Assembly: GCF_029227915.1 (NCBI RefSeq)
Contig: NC_079882.1
Location: 30,310,001 to 30,374,000 of the forward strand
Direction: 5' to 3'
DNA from: Hydractinia symbiolongicarpus
Taxonomy: Eukaryota > Cnidaria > Hydrozoa > Anthoathecata > Hydractiniidae
DNA: 64,000 nucleotides
Below are positions 1 to 10,503 of the stretch, piece by piece. The notes under the pieces are model-generated. The model did no database searches. It was given only the letters and a program-made list of their open reading frames with translations, and was not told the DNA's origin. The translations under genes were made by a program, and so were the position numbers. Every line of letters starts with the position of its first letter. Within the stretch, counting starts at the first letter, position 1.

Positions 1-580
1 AAAAATGACTTATTTATCTACATTTATTAATAAAGCGTTATCACAGCGCCCAGTGTAATCGTTGAGTTCAAGCAATCATGTCAAATTAAGAAGAATGTTA
101 TTTCTTGGAGTCCAATTGTCTCATTTATCACATTTATAAAGTCAAAGTCCAAAATCAGTTCAATGAAGTCCCACAGTCAATTGTTTCACTCTTAAAAGCC
201 GTGCAACCTGGTAATATCTGGAACATATCGCGAAATACATGTTGGTACGAATATGTGACGCAACCGTTGTGACTCAAATGGACTGATACCGCTAAAAACT
301 CAATTAAATGTAGGTTTTAAAACTGTCTCTATATCTTCAGCGCGTGCTAACGGCTAGGATTGGTCCCACTGTAAATAATGACTTAATTATCTACATTTTT
401 AAATGAGGCGCTACCACAGCGCCCAGTTAATCGCTGAGTTCCAGTAATCATGGCAAATTAAGAAGAATGTTTTTTCTTGGAGTCCAATTGTCTCATTTAT
501 CATATTTATAAGGTCAAAATCAAAAATCAGTTCAATTAAGTCCCACAGTCAATCGTTTCACTGTTAAAAGCGATGCAACC
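1..580 (+). repeat. Window start recurs at 4463
   Basis: Bases 1 to about 580 match 4463 to about 5045 at an offset of 4,462 bp, which is twelve monomers. Private variants shared are CATTTATTAATAAAGCGTTATC, TATCTGGAACATATCGCG, TCACTCTTAAAAGCCGTGC and CAGTTAATCGCTGAG. The match decays after the CCTAGTA motif near 575. Confidence 0.8.
408..422 (+). repeat. Short dyad present in most satellite monomers (example)
   Basis: GCGCT, a 5-base spacer, AGCGC form a perfect short inverted repeat. The spacer varies by subfamily: ACCAC, ACCGC, ATCAC, ACTAC. Some monomers break the dyad (CCGCAGCACC in domain II, CCACTGCGCC and GCGCCACCACAGCGCC in domain III). Listed as the anchor used for monomer spacing; no function is shown. 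Confidence 0.6.
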
Positions 581-2219
581 TAGTAATATCAGAACAATAA
601 CGCTAAAGACATGTTGGTACGAATATGTGACGCAACCGTTGGAACTCAAACGGACTGATACCCTTAGAAAGTCAATGAGATAAAGTTTTTGAAACTGTCT
701 CCATTTCCTCAGCGCGCGCTAACAGCTAAGATTGGTCCCACAGTAAAAAATGACTTATTTATCTACATTTTTAAATAAAGCGCTACCACAGCGCCTAGTG
801 TAATCGTTGAGTTCAATCAATTATGTAAAATTAAGAAGAATGTTACTTCTTGGAGTCCAATTGGCTCATTTATCACATTTATAAGTTCAAAGTCCAAAAT
901 CAGATCAATTAAGTCCCACAGTTAATCGTTTCACTGTTAAAGGCGATGCAACATGGTAATATCAGAAACATATCGCTAAATACATGTTGGTACGAATATG
1001 TGACGCAACCGTTGTAACTCAAACGGACTGATACCCTTAGAAAGTCAATGAAATAAAGTTTTTGAAACTGTCTCCATTTCCTCAGCGCGCGCTAACAGCT
1101 AAGATTGGTCCCACAGTAAAAAATGACTTATTTATCTACATTTTTAAATAAAGCGCTACCACAGCGCCTAGTGTAATCGTTGAGTTCAATCAATTATGTA
1201 AAATTAAGAAGAATGTTACTTCTTGGAGTCCAATTGTCTCATTTATCGCATTCATAAGTTCAAAGTCCAAAATCAGTGCAATGAAACCCCACAGTCAATT
1301 GTTTCACTGTTAAAAGCCATGCAACCTGGTAATGTCTGAAACATATCGCTAAATACATGTTGGTACGAATATGTGACGCAGCCGTTGTAACTCAAACGGA
1401 CTGATACCGCTAGAAACTCAATAAAATGTAGGTTTTAAAACTGTCTCTATATCTTCAGCGAGTGCTAACAGGTAGGATTGGTCCCACTGTAAATAATGAC
1501 TTAATTATCTACATTTTTAAATGACGCGCTACCACAGCGCCCAGTGTAATCGTTGAGTTCCAGTAATCATGTCAAATTAAGAAGAATGTTTTTTCTTGGA
1601 GTCCAATTGTCTCATTTATCATATTTATAAGGTCAAAATCAAAAATCAGTTCAATTAAGTCCCACAGTCAATCGTTTCACTGTTAAAAGCGATGCAACCT
1701 AGTAATATGAGAACAATAACGCTAAAGACATGTTGGTACGAATATGTGACGCAACCGTTGGAACTCAAACGGACTGATACCCTTAGAAAGTCAATGAGAT
1801 AAAGTTTTTGAAACTGTCTCCATTTCCTCAGCGCGCGCTAACAGCTAAGATTGGTCCCACAGTAAAAAATGACTTATTTATCTACATTTTTAAATAAAGC
1901 GCTACCACAGCGCCTAGTGTAATCGTTGAGTTCAATCAATTATGTAAAATTAAGAAGAATGTTACTTCTTGGAGTCCAATTGGCTCATTTATCACATTTA
2001 TAAGTTCAAAGTCCAAAATCAGATCAATTAAGTCCCACAGTTAATCGTTTCACTGTTAAAGGCGATGCAACATGGTAATATCAGAAACATATCGCTAAAT
2101 ACATGTTGGTACGAATATGTGACGCAACCGTTGTAACTCAAACGGACTGATACCCTTAGAAAGTCAATGAAATAAAGTTTTTGAAACTGTCTCCATTCGC
2201 TCAGCGTGCGCTAACGGCT
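408..2219 (+). repeat. Three-monomer higher-order repeat, two partial copies
   Basis: The stretch 408 to about 1100 recurs at 1526 to about 2219 with an offset of 1118-1119 bp. Shared private variants include AGAACAATAACGC, TCAATCAATTATG, AAGGCGATGCAACATGG and CAGATCAATT. The intervening monomer near 1153-1525 differs and carries GTGCAATGAAACCCC. This is a three-monomer unit of which two monomers are clearly shared. Confidence 0.8.
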
Positions 2220-2780
2220 AAGATTGGTTCCACAGTTCAAAAGGACTTATCCAAATTTCTAAATGAAGCGCTACCGCAGCGCCCAGTGTAACCACTGAAT
2301 TCCAGCAATCATGTCAAATAGAGAAAAATGTTTTTTCTTGCAGTCCAATTGGCTCATTTATCATATTTATAATGTCAAAGTCCAAAATCAGTTCAATTAA
2401 GTCCCACAGTCAATCGTTTCACTGTTAAAAGCGATGCAATCTGGTAATATCAGAAACATATCGCTAAATACATGTTGGTACGAATATTTGACGCAACCGT
2501 TGTAACTCAAACGGACTGATACCCTTAGAAAGTCAATGAAATAAAGTTTTTGAAACTGTCTCCATTTCCTCAGCATCCGCTAACGGCAAAGATTGGTCCC
2601 ACAGTTCAAAATGAATTATCCAAATTTCTAAATGAAGCGCTACCGCAGCGCCCAGCGTAACCACCGAATTCCAGCAATCATGTCAAAATGAGAAAAATGT
2701 TATTTCTTGCAGTCCAATTGGCCCATTTATCACATTCATTATGTCAAAGTCCAAAATCAGTTCAATTAAGTCCTACAGTT
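1119..2780 (+). repeat. Block duplicated 7,067 bp downstream (copy 1)
   Basis: This segment of about 1.66 kb matches 8186-9847 at a constant offset of 7,067 bp: anchor 1153 pairs with 8220 and 2637 with 9704. Shared rare variants are TCGCATTCATAAG, GAAACCCCACAG and GGCCCATTTATCACATTCATT. A short stretch around 1741-1850 versus 8811-8900 differs, which looks like a patch of gene conversion from another monomer type. Confidence 0.8.
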
Positions 2781-5700
2781 AATCGTTTCACTGTTAAAAG
2801 CTATGCAATCTGGTAATATAAGAAACATATCGCTAAATACATGTTGGTACGAATATGTGACGCAACCGTTGTAACTGAAACGGACTGATACCCTTAGAAA
2901 GTCAATGAGATAAAGTTTTTGAAACTGTCTCCATTTCCTCAGCGCGCGCTAACGGCTAAGATTGGTCCCACAGTAGAAAATGACTTATTTATCTACATTT
3001 TTAAATAAAGCGCTACCACAGCGCCTAGTGTAATCGTTGAGTTCAATCAATTATGTAAAATTAGGAAGAATGTTACTTGTTGGAGTCCAAGTGGCTCATT
3101 CATCACATTTATAAGTTCAAAGTCCAAAGTCAGATCAATTAAGTCCCACAGTTAATCGTTTCACTGTTAAAAGCGATGCAACATGGTAATATCAGAAACA
3201 TATCGTTAAATACATGTTGGTACGAATATTTGACGAAACCGTTGTAACTCAAACAGACTGATACCCTTCGAAAGTCAATGAAATAAAGTTTTTGAAACTG
3301 ACTCCATTTCCTTAGCATGCGCTAACGGCAAAGATTGGTCCCACAGTTCAAAAGAATAATCCAAATTTCTAAATGAAGCGCTACCGCAGCGCCCAGCGTA
3401 ACCACTGAATTCCAACAATCATGTCAAAATGAGAAAAATGTTATTTCTTGCAGTCCAATTGGCTCATTTATCACATTTATAATGTCAAAGTCAAAAACCA
3501 GTTCAACTAAGTCCCACAGTCAATCGTTTCACTGTTAAAAGCGATGCAACCTAGTATTATCAGAAACATAACGCTAAATACATGTTGGTTCCAATATGTG
3601 ACGCAACCGTTGTAACTCAAACCGACTGATACCGTTAGAAAGTCAATGAAATGTAGTTTGTGAGACTTGCTTTTTTTCTTCAGCGCGAGCTAACGGCTAG
3701 AATTGGTCCCACAGTAAAGAATGACTTATTTATTTACATTTTTTAATAAAGCGCTGTCACAGCGCCCAGTGTAATCGTTGAGTTCAAGCAATCATGTCAA
3801 ATTAAGAAGAATGTTATTTCTTGGAGTCCAATTGTCTCATTTATCACATTTATAAGTTCAAAGTCCAAAATCAGTTCAATGAAGTCCCACAGTCAATTGT
3901 TTCACTGTTAAAAGCCATGCAATCTGGTAATATCTGAAACATATCGCTAAATACATGTTGGTACGAATATGTGACGCAACCGTTGTGACTCAAACGGACT
4001 GATACCGCTAGAAACTCAATGAAATGTAGGTTTTAAAACTGTCTCTATATCTTCAGCGAGTGCTAACGGCTAGGATTGGTCCCACTGTAAATAATGACTT
4101 AATTATCTACATTTTTTAATGAGGCGCTACCACAGCGCCCAGTGTAATCGTTGAGTTCCAGTAATCATGTCAAATTAAGAAGAATGTTTTTTCTTGGAGT
4201 CCAAATGTCTCATTTATCACATTTATAAGGTCAAAATCAAAAATCAGTTCAATTAAGTCCCACAGTCAATTGTTTCACTGTTCAAAGCGATACAACTTAG
4301 TAACATTAGAAAAATATCGCTAAATACATGTTGGTTCCAATATGTGACGCAACCGTTGTAACTCAAACCGACCGATACCGTTAGAAAGTCAATGAAATGT
4401 AGTTTTTGAAACTGTCTTTATTTCTTCAGCGCGAGCTAACGGCAAGGATTGGTCCCACAGTAAAAAATGACTTATTTATCTACATTTATTAATAAAGCGT
4501 TATCACAGCGCCCAGTGTAATCGTTGAGTTCAAGCAATCATGTCAAATTAAGAAGAATGTTATTTCTTGGAGTCCAATTGTCTCATTTATCACATTTATA
4601 AAGTCAAAGTCCAAAATCAGTTCAATGAAGTCCCACAGTCAATTGTTTCACTCTTAAAAGCCGTGCAACCTGGTAATATCTGGAACATATCGCGAAATAC
4701 ATGTTGGTACGAATATGTGACGCAACCGTTGTGACTCAAATGGACTGATACCGCTAAAAACTCAATTAAATGTAGGTTTTAAAACTGTCTCTATATCTTC
4801 AGCGCGTGCTAACGGCTAGGATTGGTCCCACTGTAAATAATGACTTAATTATCTACATTTTTAAATGAGGCGCTACCACAGCGCCCAGTTAATCGCTGAG
4901 TTCCAGTAATCATGGCAAATTAAGAAGAATGTTTTTTCTTGGAGTCCAATTGTCTTATTTATCATATTTATAAGGTCAAACTCAAAAATCAGTTCAATTA
5001 ATTCCCACAGTCAATCGTTTCACTGTTAAAAGCGATGCAACCTAGTATTATTAGAAAAATATCGCTAAATACATGTTGGTTCCAATATGTGACGCAACCG
5101 TTGTAACTCAAACCGACTGATACCGTTAGAAAGTCAATGAAATGTAGTTTTTGAAACTGTCTTTATTTCTTCAGCGCGAGCTAACGGCAAGGATTGGTCC
5201 CACAGTAAGAAATGACTTATTTATCTACATTTTTTAATAAAGCGCTATCACAGCGCCCAGCGTAACCACTGAATTCCAGCAATCATGTCAAAATGAGAAA
5301 AATGTTTTTTCTTGCAGTCCAATTGGCTCATTTATCACATTTATAATGTCAAAGTCCAAAATCAGTTCAATTAAGTCCCACAGTCAATTGTTTCACTGTT
5401 AAAGGCCATGCAACCTGGTAATATCTGAAACATATCGCTAAATACATGTTGGTACGAATATGTGACGCAACCGTTGTGACTCAAACAGACTGATACCGTT
5501 AGAAACTCAATGAAATATAGTTTTTGAATCTGTCGCTATTTATTCAGCGCGCGCTAACGGCTAGGATTGTTCCCACAGTATAAAATGACATATTTATCTA
5601 CATTTTTAAATAAAGCGCTACCACAGCGCCTAGTGTAATCGTTAAGTTCAATCAATCATGAAAAATTAGGAAGAATGTTACTTCTTGGAGTCCAATTGGC

Positions 5701-6199
5701 TCATTTATCACATTTATAAGTTCAAAGTCCAAAATCAGTTTAATTAAGTCCCACAGTTAATCGTTTCACTGTTAAAAGCAATGCAACCTGGTAATATCAG
5801 AAACATATCGCTAAATACATGTTGGTACGAATATGTGACGCAACCGTTGTAACTCAAACGGACTGATACCCTTAGAAAGTCAATGAAATAAAGTTTTTGA
5901 AACTGTCTCCATTCGCTCAGCGTGCGCTAACGGCTAAGACTGGTTCCACAGTTCAAAAGGATTTATCCAAATTTCTAAATGAAGCGCTACCGCAGCGCCC
6001 AGTGTAACCACTGAATTCCAGCAATCATGTCAAATAGAGAAAAATGTTTTTTCTTGCAGTCCAATTGGCTCATTTATCATATTTATAATGTCAAAGTCCA
6101 AAATCAATTCAATTAAGTCCCACAGTCAATCGTTTCACTGTTAAAAGCGATGCAATCTGGTAATATCAGAAACATAACGCTAAATACATGTTGGTACGA

Positions 6200-9100
6200 A
6201 TATGTGACGCAGCCGTTGTAACTTAAACGCACTGATACCGTTAGAAAGTCAATGAGATAAAGTTTTTGAAACTGCCTCCATTTCCTCAGCCCGCGCTACC
6301 GGCTAAGATTGGTCCCACAGTACAAAAAGACTTATTTATCTAAACTTCTAAATGAAGCGCTACCACAGCGCCCAGTGTAATCGCTGAGTTCCAGCAACCA
6401 TGTCAGATTAAGAAGAATGCTATTTCTTGGAGTCCAATTATCTCATTTATCACATTTGTAAAGTCACAGTCAAAAATCAGTTCAATTAAGTCCCACAGTC
6501 AATTGTTTCACTGTTAAAAGCCATGAAACATGGTAATATGTGAAACATATCGCTAAGCAAATGTTGGTACGAATATGTGACGCAACCGTTGTACCTCAAG
6601 CGCACGGATACCGTTAGAAACTCAATGAAATGCATTTTTGAAACTTTCTCTATATCTTCAGCGCGTGCTAACGGCTAGGATTGCTCCCACAGTAAAAAAT
6701 GACTTATTTATCTACATTTTTAAATAAAGCGCTACCATAGCGCCTAGTGTAATCGTTGAGTTCAATCAATTATGTAAAATTAAGAAGAATGTTACTTCTT
6801 GGAGTCCAATTGTCTCATTTATCACATTTATAAGTTCAAAGTCCAAAATCAGTGCAATGAAACCCCACAGTCAATTGTTTCACTGTTAAAAGCCATGCAA
6901 CCTGGTAATGTCTGAAACATATCGCTAAATACATGTTGGTACGAATATGTGACGCAACCGTTGTGACTCAAACGGACTGATACCGCTAGAAACTTAATAA
7001 AATGTAGGTTTTAAAACTGTCTCTATATCTTCAGCGAGTGCTAACAGCTAGGATTGGTCCCACTGTAAATAATGACTTAATTATCTACATTTTTAAATGA
7101 GGCGCTACCACAGCGCCCAGTGTAATCGTTGAGTTCCAGTAATCATGTCAAATTAAGAAGAATGTTTTTTCTTGGAGTCCAATTGTCTCATTTATCATAT
7201 TTATAAGGTCAAAATCAAAAATCAGTTCAATTAAGTCCCACAGTCAATCGTTTCACTGTTAAAAGCGATGCAACCTAGTAATATCAGAACAATAACGCTA
7301 AAGACATGTTGGTACGAATATGTGACGCAACCGTTGGAACTCAAACGGACTGATACCCTTAGAAAGTCAATGAGATAAAGTTTTTGAAACTGTCTCCATT
7401 TCCTCAGCGCGCGCTAACAGCTAAGATTGGTCCCACAGTAAAAAATGACTTATTTATCTACATTTTTAAATAAAGCGCTACCACAGCGCCTAGTGTAATC
7501 GTTGAGTTCAATCAATTATGTAAAATTAAGAAGAATGCTACTTCTTGGAGTCCAATTGGCTCATTTATCACATTTATAAGTTCAAAGTCCAAAATCAGAT
7601 CAATTAAGTCCCACAGTTAATCGTTTCACTGTTAAAGGCGATGCAATCTGGTAATATCAGAAACATAACGCTAAATACATGTTGGTACGAATATGTGACG
7701 CAGCCGTTGTAACTTAAACGCACTGATACCGTTAGAAAGTCAATAAGATAAAGTTTTTGAAACTGCCTCCATTTCCTCAGCCCGCGCTACCGGCTAAGAT
7801 TGGTCCCACAGTACAAAAAGCCTTATTTATCTAAACTTCTAAATGAAGCGCTACCACAGCGCCCAGTGTAATCGCTGAGTTCCAGCAACCATGTCAGATT
7901 AAGAAGAATGCTATTTCTTGTAGTCCAATTATCTCATTTATCACATTTGTAAAGTCACAGTCAAAAATCAGTTCAATTAAGTCCCACAGTCAATTGTTTC
8001 ACTGTTAAAAGCCATGAAACATGGTAATATGTGAAACATATCGCTAAGCAAATGTTGGTACGAATATGTGACGCAACCGTTGTACCTCAAGCGCACGGAT
8101 ACCGTTAGAAACTCAATGAAATGCATTTTTGAAACTTTCTCTATATCTTCAGCGCGTGCTAACGGCTAGGATTGCTCCCACAGTAAAAAATGACTTATTT
8201 ATCTACATTTTTAAATAAAGCGCTACCACAGCGCCTAGTGTAATCGTTGAGTTCAATCAATTATGTAAAATTAAGAAGAATGTTACTTCTTGGAGTCCAA
8301 TTGTCTCATTTATCGCATTCATAAGTTTAAAGTCCAAAATCAGTGCAATGAAACCCCACAGTCAATTGTTTCACTGTTAAAAGCCATGCAACCTGGTAAT
8401 GTCTGAAACATATCGCTAAATACATGTTGGTACGAATATGTGACGCAACCGTTGTGACTCAAACGGACTGATACCGCTAGAAACTCAATAAAATGTAGGT
8501 TTTAAAACTGTCTCTATATCTTCAGCGAGTGCTAACAGGTAGGATTGGTCCCACTGTAAATAATGACTTAATTATCTACATTTTTAAATGAGGCGCTACC
8601 ACAGCGCCCAGTGTAATCGTTGAGTTCCAGTAATCATGTCAAATTAAGAAGAATGTTTTTTCTTGGAGTCCAATTGTCTCATTTATCATATTTATAAGGT
8701 CAAAATCAAAAATCAGTTCAATTAAGTCCCACAGTCAATCGTTTCACTGTTAAAAGCGATGCAACCTAGTAATATCAGAACAATAACGCTAAAGACATGT
8801 TGGTACGAATATGTGACGCAGCCGTTGTAACTTAAACGCACTGATACCGTTAGAAAGTCAATAAGATAAAGTTTTTGAAACTGCCTCCATTTCCTCAGCG
8901 CGCGCTAACAGCTAAGATTGGTCCCACAGTAAAAAATAACTTATTTATCTACATTTTTAAATAAAGCGCTACCACAGCGCCTAGTGTAATCGTTGAGTTC
9001 AATCAATTATGTAAAATTAAGAGGAATGTTACTTCTTGGAGTCCAATTGGCTCATTTATCACATTTATAAGTTCAAAGTCCAAAATCAGATCAATTAAGT

Positions 9101-9250
9101 CCCACAGTTAATCGTTTCACTGTTAAAGGCGATGCAACATGGTAATATCAGAAACATATCGCTAAATACATGTTGGTACGAATATGTGACGCAACCGTTG
9201 TAACTCAAACGGACTGATACCCTTAGAAAGTCAATGAAATAAAGTTTTTG
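6200..9250 (+). repeat. Four-monomer higher-order repeat, about 1,491 bp, two copies
   Basis: Anchors 6729 and 8220 are 1,491 bp apart. The variants CTAAGCAAATGTTGG, CCGTTGTACCTCAAGCGCACGG and GAAACCCCACAG recur at this distance, for example at 6555 and 8046. The first copy contains CTACCATAGCG near 6730 where the second has the usual CCACAGCG. Boundaries are approximate. Confidence 0.75.
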
Positions 9251-9847
9251 AAACTGTCTCCATTCGCTCAGCGTGCGCTAACGGCTAAGATTGGTTCCAC
9301 AGTTCAAAAGGACTTATCCAAATTTCTAAATGAAGCGCTACCGCAGCGCCCAGTGTAACCACTGAATTCCAGCAATCATGTCAAATAGAGAAAAATGTTT
9401 TTTCTTGCAGTCCAATTGGCTCATTTATCATATTTATAATGTCAAAGTCCAAAATCAGTTCAATTAAGTCCCACAGTCAATCGTTTCACTGTTAAAAGCG
9501 ATGCAATCTGGTAATATCAGAAACATATCGCTAAATACATGTTGGTACGAATATTTGACGCAACCGTTGTAACTCAAACGGACTGATACCCTTAGAAAGT
9601 CAATGAAATAAAGTTTTTGAAACTGTCTCCATTTCCTCAGCATGCGCTAACGGCAAAGATTGGTCCCACAGTTCAAAATGAATTATCCAAATTTCTAAAT
9701 GAAGCGCTACCGCAGCGCCCAGCGTAACCACCGAATTCCAGCAATCATGTCAAAATGAGAAAAATGTTATTTCTTGCAGTCCAATTGGCCCATTTATCAC
9801 ATTCATTATGTCAAAGTCCAAAATCAGTTCAATTAAGTCCTACAGTC
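8186..9847 (+). repeat. Block duplicated 7,067 bp upstream (copy 2)
   Basis: Partner of 1119-2780, with the same order of monomer variants and only scattered substitutions. In copy 2 the region 8811-8900 carries GCAGCCGTTGTAACTTAAACGC, the variant also seen at 6210 and 7700. One monomer stretch has therefore been replaced. Confidence 0.8.
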
Positions 9848-10091
9848 AATTGTTTCACTGTTAAAAGCGATGCAATCTGGTAATATCAGAAACATATCGC
9901 TAAATACATGTTGGTACGAATATGTGACGCAACCGTTGTTACTTAAACAGACTGATACCGTTAGAAACTCAATGAAATATAGGTTGTGAAACTGTCGGTA
10001 TTTCTTAAGCGCGCGCTAACGGCTAGGATTGGTTCCACAGTATAAAATGACATATTTTTCTACGTTTTTAAATAAAGCGCTACCACAGCGC

Positions 10092-10096
10092 GTACT

Positions 10097-10097
<1 letters not shown>
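10092..10097 (+). repeat. Target-site duplication, 3' side of LINE
   Basis: GTACTG lies immediately before the poly(T) run and is repeated at 14928-14933. The uninterrupted monomer reads GCGCCTAGTGTAATCG. Joining the flanks with one GTACTG gives the same length with two substitutions, so the pair is a target-site duplication. Its left neighbour is C and its right-hand counterpart is A, which limits it to 6 bp. Confidence 0.85.

Positions 10098-10129
<32 letters not shown>
10098..10129 (-). other. LINE poly(A) tail, 32 nt
   Basis: There is an uninterrupted run of 32 T on the plus strand, i.e. A on the LINE strand, directly next to the target-site duplication. Pure homopolymer tails decay quickly, so this supports a young insertion. 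The exact length may be affected by sequencing of homopolymers. Confidence 0.95.
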
Positions 10130-10133
<4 letters not shown>

Positions 10134-10135
10134 AA

Positions 10136-10141
10136 TTTATT
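10136..10141 (-). terminator. Polyadenylation signal AATAAA of the LINE
   Basis: The plus strand reads TTTATT, giving AATAAA on the LINE strand, only 6 nt before the tail begins. Canonical signals usually lie 10-30 nt upstream of cleavage, so the spacing is short. Part of the tail may be templated or added during insertion. Confidence 0.6.
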
Positions 10142-10336
10142 TATAGTTGACAAATTTACAAGAAAATGTAGCTCTGAGGCTAATTAAAGTCAACTTTAAA
10201 AACATTAAAAACAATAAATAACTGAATATAAAAAATCTATAAGGAATACCGTATATACCATTTTTTTTTTTTAAGTATTTTAAATAATATAAATAATATG
10301 TCAAAAATATGTCAAGGCTATGTAGTGGTGGTTCCA

Positions 10337-10468
10337 GGAACTCAGTCAAATTTCCCAGGCAGGGGTCGAGAGAAAATAATATACAACCAGATAATAAGGC
10401 TAGAATATTCTCATATGATACCACCCCACCTAAACCGTCGCACCGCAAGACATGTTTAACTGAGTTCC
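10337..10468 (-). repeat. Inverted repeat in LINE 3' UTR
   Basis: The plus strand has GGAACTCAGT at 10337-10346 and its exact reverse complement ACTGAGTTCC at 10459-10468, with a 112-nt interior. The pairing does not extend on either side. In RNA it could close a large stem-loop. Confidence 0.6.
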
Positions 10469-10503
10469 CGCTCCACAACTGGCAAAGGAAGACAACGGGG
10501 AAA

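Larger units (their letters stand above)
1..10097 (+). repeat. Satellite array, domain I (about 373-bp monomers)
   Basis: Head-to-tail tandem repeat. The anchor GCGCT falls at 408, 780, 1153, 1526, 1899, 2268, 2637, 3010, 3378, 3751 and 4124, giving spacings of 372-373 bp with some of 368-369 bp. About 27 monomers lie here, all in one direction. The shorter class carries CTTATCCAAATTTCT before the anchor instead of the longer CTTATTTATCTACATTTTT. The array is AT-rich and has stops in all frames, so no gene is supported. Internal block duplications are listed separately. The last monomer is cut at 10097 by the LINE. I do not recognise the satellite family. Confidence 0.95.
10130..10503 (-). 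other. LINE 3' untranslated region, 374 nt
   Basis: This is the sequence between the ORF2 stop and the tail. It is AT-rich towards the end, with an internal 12-nt A tract (plus-strand T at 10261-10272). It contains a perfect 10-bp inverted repeat at 10337-10346 and 10459-10468. A 113-codon open frame crosses it on the minus strand but has no recognisable protein features, so I treat it as noncoding. In LINEs this region carries the signal that the reverse transcriptase recognises; that role here is inferred. Confidence 0.75.

Noticed and set aside
960-1010. CENP-B box
   Set aside because: The reverse strand has ATTCGTACCAACATG, which matches the TTCG and A positions but lacks the CGGG part, so the match is not adequate.
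1-10091. CRISPR array
   Set aside because: The repeat unit is about 373 bp without short unique spacers, there are no cas genes, and the context is eukaryotic.
10137-10478. 113-codon minus-strand open frame in the LINE 3' UTR
   Set aside because: It overlaps the poly(A) signal and an A tract, looks low in complexity and shows no protein features. It is chance openness in AT-rich DNA.
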